Notes under the pieces: model-generated | What the model saw: the letters and a program-made list of their open reading frames with translations, nothing else | What the model was told of the DNA's origin: nothing | The model's database searches: none | Origin: Lachnospiraceae bacterium | Lineage (GTDB): Bacteria > Bacillota > Clostridia > Lachnospirales > Lachnospiraceae | Assembly (NCBI GenBank): GCA_015057615.1 | Contig: SVEA01000011.1 | Location: 1 to 64,000, forward strand | Reading direction: 5' to 3' | Length of the DNA: 64,000 bases | Program-made: the position numbers and the translations under genes | In this document: piece after piece, positions 53,971-61,107 of the stretch | Layout: every line of letters starts with the position of its first letter | How positions within the stretch are numbered: the stretch's first letter is position 1

Positions 53971-56150
53971 TATAAGTCATAGAATACTCTCTTCAAGCGA
54001 GAATCACTTAATCTACTGAGCAGCTCGTTCGTAATTGTTCCGGCACTACCTGCCACCTGTTCTGCAGTGATTTCTTCCAAACCGTCTTTACCGATCAGAG
54101 TAGCAATATCGCCCTTCCTAATATCCGGGATATCGGTAACATCGGCAACAAGCTGATCCATACAGATACGCCCAATAACCGGCACACGATACCCTCGGAT
54201 CAAGACATGACTCTTCCCCTCAGAAAGGCTGCGTGGGAAACCGTCTGCATAGCCGATGGAAATAACGGCAATTTTCCTTTCTCTTTGTGCAATAAAGGTC
54301 CGGCTGTAGCTGACACTCTCCCCGGCTTTGATCGTTCTGACAAGAACTACTCTGGATTTTAATTCCATAACAGGCTGTAAATCCAAGGAACATTTTGTAT
54401 TTTTCTCCGTACTGCTTAAAACACCGTAAAGCGCAATTCCAATTCTGGCATAGCTGCATTTTAATTCTGGATAATTTAAAACTCCATAGCTGCTTTGAAT
54501 ATGTGTCGGAGGAATCGGAATGTGCTTTGCCTTTAATCGGTCGATAAGCTCGTAAAAGTTCTGAATCTGCTGCTTCGTAAAAGCAACATCGGATTCCTCC
54601 CGGCTATCCGATGCACTCAGATGTGTAAAAATGCCGGAAACCTTAAGATTTTTACAGGCAAATATTGATTCAATTTCTGACGCATGCTGATAGCTTTCCC
54701 CAAGCCGGTTCATGCCCGTATTCACTTTAATGTGAATACAAATCGGTCTTCCATACTGATTCAATTCTTTTGCATGCTCCAGATTCACTACGGTCTGTGA
54801 TAATTGATAGTGAAGCAATGCGGCTGCTCTTACTGCCGGAGTATAGCCTAAAATCAGAATTTCCCCCTGAATCCCTTCCTTACGCAGCCGGATGCCTTCG
54901 TCAATTGTTGCCACAGCGAACGCGTGAATACCAATGCGGCTTAAATACGCCGCGACCGGGACTACACCATGCCCGTAGGCGTTTGCTTTTACAACCGCCA
55001 TAATCTCACATCCGGCAGGAAGCACCTTCTGAAATTCCTTCACATTATGGTTGAGATTCGTCCGGTTGATTTCTGCCCATGCCCGGTCCCTGCTCCCGAT
55101 AGAAGCATCACGATCGGCACCGGCATCGGCGGTATGTTTCGGCTTTCTGCGAACAAGCAGGCTAAGCACAGCGGCAGCGGCAAGAGAGCTGATCGCGACC
55201 GCTATATAATGGAGGATACTGTTATCAATCAAAAGCTTCTGCATTCCTGCTGCTTTTGCAAAACCACGGATGGCCACGATCATTGCCGGGTGAATTAAAT
55301 AAATGAACATAGATAGATTTCGCAGGTATCTTCGACTTTTTCCTTCCCATAACAGCAGGCTCTGAAACAGGAAAATCATGCAGGGTAGAAGCATAATATA
55401 CATACTATCATGTCTTTGAACATGAAACTTATAAAGCAGCAGCGCTTCAATAAGCAGAAGACCAAAACTCACCGTAAATCCCAAAAGGCAGGTTCGTAAT
55501 GGCAGTCTTTTTCTCTTTTGTGCCAGAAAAGCCCCCAGCAGGAAGAAAATCGGTGCAAAAAACAAACCATTCCGCGTATAGTCGGTAAAACGGAACAAGA
55601 TCTGATAAACCGCTTTTAGAAACGGGATTTTCTCTGAAATACCGTAATAGCTGTCACCAAACAGACCGATGAGATATAGAACCATACTGATTCCTAATGC
55701 CTGCCCCGCTGTCCGCCTTTTCAGCAATAGCCAGGTGATACAGGCTCCCAGGATAGCTGCGGGAAGATACCATAGATGATAAAAGGTACCGTCAAAAATA
55801 ATAGCCTTTAGAAGATTCGGCAGATGCCTCCACTCCTTTATCGTTCCTGTATAGATATTGAGCGGCAGGTAGAGCAGGATGGTAATGCCATAGAGTTCGG
55901 CGGTCTTTTTCACAAAAGCCATCAATCTGCCGGACTGTTCACGGGCTTCCTCCTTTTTTGAAAATAGGAAGAAACCAGAAGCCATAAAGAAGAATGGAAC
56001 CGCGACGCGGGCAATTACTCTTGTCAGAATAAAATCTGCTGTTGTGTTAAGGCTCGTTAACGGTGACGTATGAATTGCAACCACGAGAAAAGCGGAAATC
56101 AATCTGAAATAGTCAATCCCGGTATATTCTTTTCTTTGCATATTTGTCAT
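53970..56150 (-). CDS. vanT: Membrane-bound serine racemase VanT (acyltransferase-3 + racemase)
   Basis: Makes D-serine for the VanG ligase. Residues 1-340 form an acyltransferase_3-like membrane domain with about ten helices (YTGIDYFRLISAFLVVAIHTSPL), thought to import L-serine; residues about 350-726 form a PLP racemase with the Schiff-base lysine in VVKANAYGHG and the RIGIALYG and QLVADVTD segments. ATG 56150 follows TGGAGGGAG and overlaps the vanXY stop as ATGA, preferred over the track start at 56165. Last gene of the cluster. Confidence 0.94.
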   Translation of the reverse strand: MTNMQRKEYTGIDYFRLISAFLVVAIHTSPLTSLNTTADFILTRVIARVAVPFFFMASGFFLFSKKEEAREQSGRLMAFVKKTAELYGITILLYLPLNIYTGTIKEWRHLPNLLKAIIFDGTFYHLWYLPAAILGACITWLLLKRRTAGQALGISMVLYLIGLFGDSYYGISEKIPFLKAVYQILFRFTDYTRNGLFFAPIFFLLGAFLAQKRKRLPLRTCLLGFTVSFGLLLIEALLLYKFHVQRHDSMYIMLLPCMIFLFQSLLLWEGKSRRYLRNLSMFIYLIHPAMIVAIRGFAKAAGMQKLLIDNSILHYIAVAISSLAAAAVLSLLVRRKPKHTADAGADRDASIGSRDRAWAEINRTNLNHNVKEFQKVLPAGCEIMAVVKANAYGHGVVPVAAYLSRIGIHAFAVATIDEGIRLRKEGIQGEILILGYTPAVRAAALLHYQLSQTVVNLEHAKELNQYGRPICIHIKVNTGMNRLGESYQHASEIESIFACKNLKVSGIFTHLSASDSREESDVAFTKQQIQNFYELIDRLKAKHIPIPPTHIQSSYGVLNYPELKCSYARIGIALYGVLSSTEKNTKCSLDLQPVMELKSRVVLVRTIKAGESVSYSRTFIAQRERKIAVISIGYADGFPRSLSEGKSHVLIRGYRVPVIGRICMDQLVADVTDIPDIRKGDIATLIGKDGLEEITAEQVAGSAGTITNELLSRLSDSRLKRVFYDL

Positions 56151-56911
56151 AGCCGCTCCCTCCATAAAGTTACCACAACTCCATCCTCGTTGTTGCCGGA
56201 CACCTGATAAGGAAGGTTATCCGGGATTTCTATCATAACCTCCTGATTCTCCGGAACCGAAACATGGAAAATCTCGAAATTATAACGATTCTTACAAAAC
56301 CGCAAATGTTCCCTCTGATAGGAGAACTCTTTTAGATAATCCGTGTATTCTTCCAAGGTGAAATTATTTTCCCGCATAGCTTCGGAATGGGGATACCCTA
56401 CATAGCGGAAATGCCACGGCTCATGAGCAATCTGCGTAATCTGCTCACTTCCAGCTGGGTAACGCTCAATAAAACCGTACTGTACCGAAAGCTCACGGAA
56501 ACGTCCGCAGATTCCGGTATACGGAAAATCAGGACGAATAAAATCAATGACGTCACTATTTTTAGCAAGATCGATAGCAAGGCCCGTCTGATGCTCACTG
56601 CATCCTGGAATGGCAACGAACTTCTTAGTAAATTCATCTCCATTCTCCCGCAGGGAGTCCGCATAGATCTCCTGCTGCTCCCCCATCGTCCGGTAACCGC
56701 TGACCGGAATAATACCATCTCCGCATTCTAAATCAAACGTGACCTCGGACAGCATTTTAGCCGTCTGTTTTTCCAAAAGGATGTGAGCGGCATCGGGCTG
56801 TACCGGTGCCAGATAATTCTTGCGCATATCGCTTTTCAGCGGATGGGATGGATTGACAAGAATTAAGTACCCCCTGGAAATATCTGTCGTGTTAAGTCGG
56901 AGCGTTCTCAT
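56147..56911 (-). CDS. vanXY: D,D-peptidase VanXY (VanY/VanX-type)
   Basis: Zinc peptidase of 254 residues that removes D-Ala-D-Ala dipeptide and terminal D-Ala so that only D-Ala-D-Ser precursors remain. Zinc and catalytic residues are intact: H107 and D114 in SEHQTGLAID, E164 and H167 in EPWHFRYVG. No signal peptide, as usual for VanXY, which acts in the cytoplasm. It overlaps vanG and vanT by 4 bases each. Confidence 0.93.
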   Translation of the reverse strand: MRTLRLNTTDISRGYLILVNPSHPLKSDMRKNYLAPVQPDAAHILLEKQTAKMLSEVTFDLECGDGIIPVSGYRTMGEQQEIYADSLRENGDEFTKKFVAIPGCSEHQTGLAIDLAKNSDVIDFIRPDFPYTGICGRFRELSVQYGFIERYPAGSEQITQIAHEPWHFRYVGYPHSEAMRENNFTLEEYTDYLKEFSYQREHLRFCKNRYNFEIFHVSVPENQEVMIEIPDNLPYQVSGNNEDGVVVTLWRERL

Positions 56912-57957
56912 GGCTGCATCGCCAGCTTAATTAGTTCATCTACAATCTGAGAAAAGGTCATCCCGATCCCTTTCAGCATACTGGGGTAGCGGCTATGAGA
57001 AGTAAAGCCGGGGATGGTATTTACTTCATTAAAGATGATTTCCTCATCGGGGGTCAAAAACATATCTACCCGTGCAAAGCCCGAACAGCCGAGTGCCTGG
57101 TAAATCACTGCTGCTGCCTGCTTGATACGTTTCGCCGTCTCCGCACCGATACGAGCAGGCATGTGAATCTTGGAGGTTTTTAGCGTATACTTTTCCGTGT
57201 AGTCAAAGAAGCCGTGCGACAATTCGATTTCATCAACCCTGCCGATCGTAAGCGTTTCGTTACCAAGAACCGCACATCCCACTTCAAAACCGTCAACCGC
57301 CTCCTCAATAACCACCTTGCGGTCATGCTGGGCGGCTGCATGCACCGCATCAATCAACTCATTTTTACCGGAAACCTTGGTAATACCAAAGGATGACCCA
57401 GCATTTGCCGGTTTCACGAACAAAGGATATTGTAGCTGCGCTGCCTGCTGCAAAAGCTCCGCCTCCGTTACAGGTGAATGCAGAACAACGGAAGCAGGCG
57501 TTTTTATGCCCGCTAAGCTTACCAGCCTATGCGCGAAATCCTTGTCCATGCAGAGAGCGGAGCTGAGAATCCCGCATCCGACACAGGGAATGCCCGCCAT
57601 TTCAAGTAATCCCTGCACCGTACCGTCCTCGCCGTTTTTACCGTGCAGTATGGGAAATGCTACATCAATCGGAAGCTCGACTGCCTTGCCGCCTTCCAGA
57701 ACAAGAATACCGTGGGTGGTACGGTCCGGCGAAATGACAGCCGGAACGCAGGAAGCATGCCTGCTCCATGTATCGTTTCTGATCTCTTCAATACCCCCGC
57801 TGTATTTCAGCCATTCTCCCTTCTGGGTGATTCCCAGCAGAATAACATGGTACTTCTTTGGGTCAAGATTCTCTATCACGGAGCAGGCGGACTGTAAAGA
57901 CACCTCATATTCCGTAGAATTGCCGCCAAATAAAACGGCGATTGTTGTTTGTTTCAT
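56908..57957 (-). CDS. vanG: D-alanine--D-serine ligase VanG
   Basis: ATP-grasp ligase of 349 residues producing D-Ala-D-Ser for vancomycin-tolerant peptidoglycan precursors. N-terminal VLFGGNSTEYEVSLQSA, ATP-binding FVKPANAGSSFGITKV, the omega-loop EKYTLKTSKIHMPARI of the D-Ser ligase branch and the C-terminal FNEVNTIPGFTSHSRYP are present. The track start at 58020 adds 21 residues; ATG 57957 follows GGAAAGGAT. Gene order with vanXY and vanT supports the VanG type over a housekeeping Ddl. Confidence 0.93.
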   Translation of the reverse strand: MKQTTIAVLFGGNSTEYEVSLQSACSVIENLDPKKYHVILLGITQKGEWLKYSGGIEEIRNDTWSRHASCVPAVISPDRTTHGILVLEGGKAVELPIDVAFPILHGKNGEDGTVQGLLEMAGIPCVGCGILSSALCMDKDFAHRLVSLAGIKTPASVVLHSPVTEAELLQQAAQLQYPLFVKPANAGSSFGITKVSGKNELIDAVHAAAQHDRKVVIEEAVDGFEVGCAVLGNETLTIGRVDEIELSHGFFDYTEKYTLKTSKIHMPARIGAETAKRIKQAAAVIYQALGCSGFARVDMFLTPDEEIIFNEVNTIPGFTSHSRYPSMLKGIGMTFSQIVDELIKLAMQP

Positions 57958-57995
57958 AAAATCAATCCTTTCCAATATTTCGTATGACTGGGCGA

Positions 57996-58155
57996 AGTAA
58001 CAAAGGGTTTGCCAAGGCAAACTCTCGTACCGAGCGCGTTCTGCCGCAGATAGATAAATAAATACCTTACCCGCGAGTGCATCATCCCAATGCGAACTAT
58101 GTTCGCATGGAGCGTTTTTTGTCGTATAGAACGCAATTTCCTATACGACAAAAAA
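57996..58155 (+). repeat. R2 element, copy C, in the vanS-vanG gap
   Basis: Full copy: GGTTTGCC/GGCAAACTC, CTGCCGCAGATAGATAAATA, GCGAGTGCAT, ATGCGAAC/GTTCGCAT followed by GGAGCGTTTTTTG, and terminal hairpin TTGTCGTATAG/CTATACGACAA. It lies in the leader of vanG, antisense to it. Confidence 0.85.
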
Positions 58156-58197
58156 CCTGTCTGGTTCGATACTATCATCTTACCGAAACCGGACAGG
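58150..58197 (-). terminator. Terminator after vanS
   Basis: On the minus strand CCTGTCCGGTTTCG pairs with CGAACCAGACAGG and is followed by TTTTTTG. It separates vanRS from vanG and overlaps the promoter-like motif at 58171-58200. Confidence 0.85.
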
Positions 58198-58240
58198 CAA
58201 TATTGGATTTTTGACTTATTAAAACCTTAAGAATGACTTA
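58171..58240 (-). promoter_or_regulatory. Candidate VanR-activated promoter of vanG
   Basis: On the minus strand three TAAG boxes (plus-strand CTTA at 58215, 58226 and 58237) occur at exact 11-bp steps, followed 14 bases later by TTGCCT, an 18-base spacer and GATAGT. The vanR leader shows the same three boxes and TTGCCTGT. The assignment to VanR is inference. Confidence 0.55.
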
Positions 58241-58258
58241 TGGAGAACTTATTTTTCA

Positions 58259-59386
58259 CTAAGGCTGCGAATACTGCGGGTTGCTTTTTCCGGCATTCAA
58301 ATTCCCGGTCGGAAGAGCAACCGTAAAGGTTGTTTTGATCTCATCGCTCTGGGCCGAAATCGTACCTCCGTGAGCAGTGACAATCTCTTTGGCAATAGCG
58401 AGACCAAGTCCGGAGCCGCCAGTTTGAGAAGAACGAGAGGTGTCCAGCCGGAAAAACCGTTCAAAAATAACCTCCAGCTTATGCGGCGGAATCGGGTCAC
58501 CACTATTCGTAAATTGAATCACTACCTTTTCTGCTTTTACAGAGGCTGTGACTTCAATCGTACTGTCACTATAGCTGTAAGCAATCGCATTTTTCAGAAT
58601 ATTATTAAATACGCGTGCCAGCTTGTCCGCATCTCCCCAGATAACGAGGTCATCCGGCACATGTACTATGGTTCGTTTATTTTGAGGCATCATGATCGGA
58701 TAGAATTCGTCCGCCATTTGCTGCAGCATAAAGGTTAGATTGATCTTCCTCTTATTTAATACAATAGTACTCAGATTAAAACGGGTAATCTCAAAAAATT
58801 CTTCGATGAGCTGTTCCAGACGGTACGCCTTTTCCAGCGTAATGCCCGTATATTTTGCTCTTTGCTCCACCGGCATATCTGCCGCCTCATCTAAAAGGTT
58901 AAGATATCCAATCACAGAAGCAAGCGGTGTCCGGATATCATGTGCAAGATTGACAACAAGGTCATTTTTGCGCTGCTCCGCCTCTTTGGCATCCCGCTCA
59001 TTTTTCAGGGCGGTCTTTTTGATCTGATTCATTCTGTCCTCGATTTCCCGAAGCTCCGCAGGCAATCGAATGTCCTCATCATCTTGTCGTACCAAAGCCG
59101 CGCTCGCTGCTGCGATGTCCTCAATATAGCCGACCGTTTTTCTCCAATAGACATAAATAACAGCAAGAATCAGGATTATCCAGCCGACCGGAATCAAAAG
59201 GTAAGCATAAAGCTCGACCCTTTTTAAAAAATAATACAAGGGGGAAGGCTGCCATACAATACGATTAACAATAACATATGCAGCAACAATTAAAAGCGCA
59301 TATAGTATCGAGGCTAGAACTGCCGCCCCCGCGCATCGAAATGTAATTTTTTTCATAAATTTCGAACGAAAGGATTTATTTGTCAA
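58259..59386 (-). CDS. vanS: Sensor histidine kinase VanS (VanG type)
   Basis: 375 residues: two helices (about 17-40 and 54-74) with a very short external loop, HAMP-like linker, HisKA with NLAHDIRTPLASVIGYL, and HATPase motifs NNILKNAIAYS, FTNSGDPIPPHKLEVIFERFF and GGSGLGLAI. The short loop fits direct sensing at the membrane. The TTG start overlaps the vanR stop by 11 bases with only a weak ribosome site; ATG 59356 is an alternative. Phosphorylates VanR. Confidence 0.92.
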   Translation of the reverse strand: MTNKSFRSKFMKKITFRCAGAAVLASILYALLIVAAYVIVNRIVWQPSPLYYFLKRVELYAYLLIPVGWIILILAVIYVYWRKTVGYIEDIAAASAALVRQDDEDIRLPAELREIEDRMNQIKKTALKNERDAKEAEQRKNDLVVNLAHDIRTPLASVIGYLNLLDEAADMPVEQRAKYTGITLEKAYRLEQLIEEFFEITRFNLSTIVLNKRKINLTFMLQQMADEFYPIMMPQNKRTIVHVPDDLVIWGDADKLARVFNNILKNAIAYSYSDSTIEVTASVKAEKVVIQFTNSGDPIPPHKLEVIFERFFRLDTSRSSQTGGSGLGLAIAKEIVTAHGGTISAQSDEIKTTFTVALPTGNLNAGKSNPQYSQP

Positions 59387-60074
59387 TCTTATAGCCGACC
59401 CCCCATACTGTTTTTATATATTTCGGGCGTTCCGCGCTGTCATTCATTTTCTCCCGTAAATGCCGGATATGAACCATTACAGTATTATTGCTGTTCGTAA
59501 AATATTTATCCCCCCATACCTCCTGAAACAATTCTTCCGAGCTGACCACATGCCCGCGATTGGATGCCAGCACCCAAAGAATCGAAAACTCCGTTGGAGT
59601 AAGGGAAAGCGGTCTTTCATTTAAGGTACATTCATGCTTGTCCTTATCTAATACGATACCGGAAAAGACGATAATATTTTCTTCCTGTGCCGGTTCCGCC
59701 GCATTGTATTTTGTAAATCTCCGTAGCTGTGCCTTCACCCGCGCAACCATTTCAAGAGGACGAAATGGTTTTGTAATATAATCATCCGCACCTAACGTAA
59801 GCCCGGTGATCTTGTCAATTTCCTCATCCTTTGCAGTTAACATAATAACGGGGAAATTATGCTTTTCCCTGATCCGCTGGCAGATCGCAAGACCGCTCAT
59901 ATCGGGAAGCATTATGTCCAAGATTGCTAAGTCGATCTCTTCTTTCTCAATGCATTGCAATGCATCATGCCCGTTATAAAATTTAAACACGTGAAAATTC
60001 TCGTTTTTCAGATACACTTCAAGCAAGTCCACTATGGACTGCTCATCATCCACCACTAGAATATTTGCCGGCAT
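59376..60074 (-). CDS. vanR: Response regulator VanR (OmpR family)
   Basis: 232 residues: receiver with DDE near the N-terminus, phospho-aspartate in DLAILDIMLPD and lysine in ITKPFRPLE; winged-helix DNA-binding domain with LTPTEFSILWVLASNRGHVVSSEELFQEVWG. Expected to activate its own promoter and that of vanG. AAAGGAG lies before the ATG. Confidence 0.94.
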   Translation of the reverse strand: MPANILVVDDEQSIVDLLEVYLKNENFHVFKFYNGHDALQCIEKEEIDLAILDIMLPDMSGLAICQRIREKHNFPVIMLTAKDEEIDKITGLTLGADDYITKPFRPLEMVARVKAQLRRFTKYNAAEPAQEENIIVFSGIVLDKDKHECTLNERPLSLTPTEFSILWVLASNRGHVVSSEELFQEVWGDKYFTNSNNTVMVHIRHLREKMNDSAERPKYIKTVWGVGYKIDK

Positions 60075-60119
60075 CGTATGTTTCAGCTCCTTTATTTATA
60101 AAAACCCATACAATCATAT

Positions 60120-60177
60120 CATATAATCCGAAACGATTTTACAGGCAAAATCTTATCAAATCCTTAAGATAATCTTA
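60120..60177 (-). promoter_or_regulatory. Candidate autoregulated vanR promoter
   Basis: On the minus strand three TAAG boxes (plus-strand CTTA at 60152, 60163 and 60174) precede TTGCCT by 3 bases; a 17-base spacer leads to TATATG about 45 bases before the vanR ATG. The box spacing is identical to that upstream of vanG. Confidence 0.55.
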
Positions 60178-60195
60178 ATGTAAGTGATTTTTCTG

Positions 60196-60225
60196 TTTAT
60201 TTTCAACCTTTATTTTCAACCTTTA
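60196..60225. repeat. Two tandem 13-bp direct repeats
   Basis: TTTATTTTCAACC occurs twice without a gap, followed by TTTAT, in the gap upstream of vanR. No function assigned. Confidence 0.6.
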
Positions 60226-60332
60226 TAGTAGCATATGTTTTTTACTCTGTAAAATATTTATACCATTATTTCTATTATACTCGGTAAAATGTTTGTACAA
60301 TTGCTTCATATTGATATGGTGTTGGCATTAAT

Positions 60333-60632
60333 TTGCATTTTTTAGATCAACTATTGAATAATCTAATGAATAATGCTGCAATAACTGATAATTATATGAT
60401 TACCTACTCGCCAAAGGTTATTTCGATATTTCATAATCTATCAAGTGAGAAAGAGGCGTTGATCTACCTTTTATCTTTCGCCCCTATTGCTATTTTGGTT
60501 ACATTGATCGTGGGATCCTATATTTTCTATAAATCGTTAAAGTGGAAGAAAGACATAATAATAAGAGATCACAATGCTATATATTCAAAGAAGTATAGAA
60601 GTTTTTTTGATACCCATCCGAATAATGAATAG
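60333..60632 (+). CDS. Small single-pass membrane protein, unrecognised
   Basis: 99 codons from a TTG, or 88 from ATG 60366; neither has a convincing ribosome site. One hydrophobic helix (about 47-68, LSFAPIAILVTLIVGSYIFY) is followed by a basic tail. It stands beside a decayed ferredoxin gene and may be a remnant or a genuine small protein. I recognise no family. Confidence 0.4.
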   Translation: MHFLDQLLNNLMNNAAITDNYMITYSPKVISIFHNLSSEKEALIYLLSFAPIAILVTLIVGSYIFYKSLKWKKDIIIRDHNAIYSKKYRSFFDTHPNNE

Positions 60633-60647
60633 AAAAGGGGAAGCGAA

Positions 60648-60975
60648 TTGACCGGCATATATTTTAGTGGTACAGGAAATACATAGTATTGTATAGAAAA
60701 GTTTTTAGAATACTATAACGGGAACAAGCCCGTTTCAATCGAAAATCCTGACGCTCTCGAAGCGATTAAAAAGTCAAAAGATATCATTTCAGGTACCTGA
60801 TTTATTATAGTAATCTACCAAAAATCGTAAGAGATTTCATTATCCAGAACAGAGCTGCCTAAAAGAACAAAAGGCAACCGCTGACAGTGAATGTACCATA
60901 TGCTATCGCTGTATCAGTAATTGCCCGCAAAAAGCAATTACACTCTTAGGAAAGGAAGTTATGAAGTGTGTATTT
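60648..60975 (+). pseudogene. Decayed EFR1-type flavodoxin/ferredoxin gene
   Basis: After AAAAGGGG, a TTG opens TGIYFSGTGNT, the FMN-loop of EFR1-family proteins, but a TAG stop follows at 60684. A one-base deletion near GGTACCTG breaks the next section, IYYSNLPKIVRDFI. Much of the middle is missing, and only one ferredoxin half, SECTICYRCISNCPQKAI, remains. Intact relatives couple a flavodoxin fold to two 4Fe-4S clusters; this copy cannot. Confidence 0.8.
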
Positions 60976-61023
60976 TTACTGGTAAAAACAGAATATTTTA
61001 TACTTTATTGTTTATATTTATTA

Positions 61024-61041
61024 TTGACAATATTTTAACAA
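61024..61041. promoter_or_regulatory. Rex operator 1 at adhE
   Basis: TTGACAATATTTTAACAA matches the Rex consensus TTGTTAANNNNTTAACAA with two changes in the left half. It contains the -35 hexamer TTGACA of the adhE promoter. Confidence 0.8.
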
Positions 61042-61052
61042 TAATCTATAAT
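61024..61052 (+). promoter_or_regulatory. adhE promoter
   Basis: Perfect consensus hexamers TTGACA (61024-61029) and TATAAT (61047-61052) at 17-base spacing. Start of transcription is expected near 61059, inside Rex operator 2. Confidence 0.85.
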
Positions 61053-61057
61053 TTAAA

Positions 61058-61075
61058 TTGTTAATAATTTAACAA
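61058..61075. promoter_or_regulatory. Rex operator 2 at adhE
   Basis: TTGTTAATAATTTAACAA is a full match to the Rex consensus and covers the predicted start of transcription. Its centre is 34 bases from that of operator 1, about three helical turns. Confidence 0.85.
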
Positions 61076-61107
61076 TGTGATTTTAATTATCAATAGGAGG
61101 ATATCAT

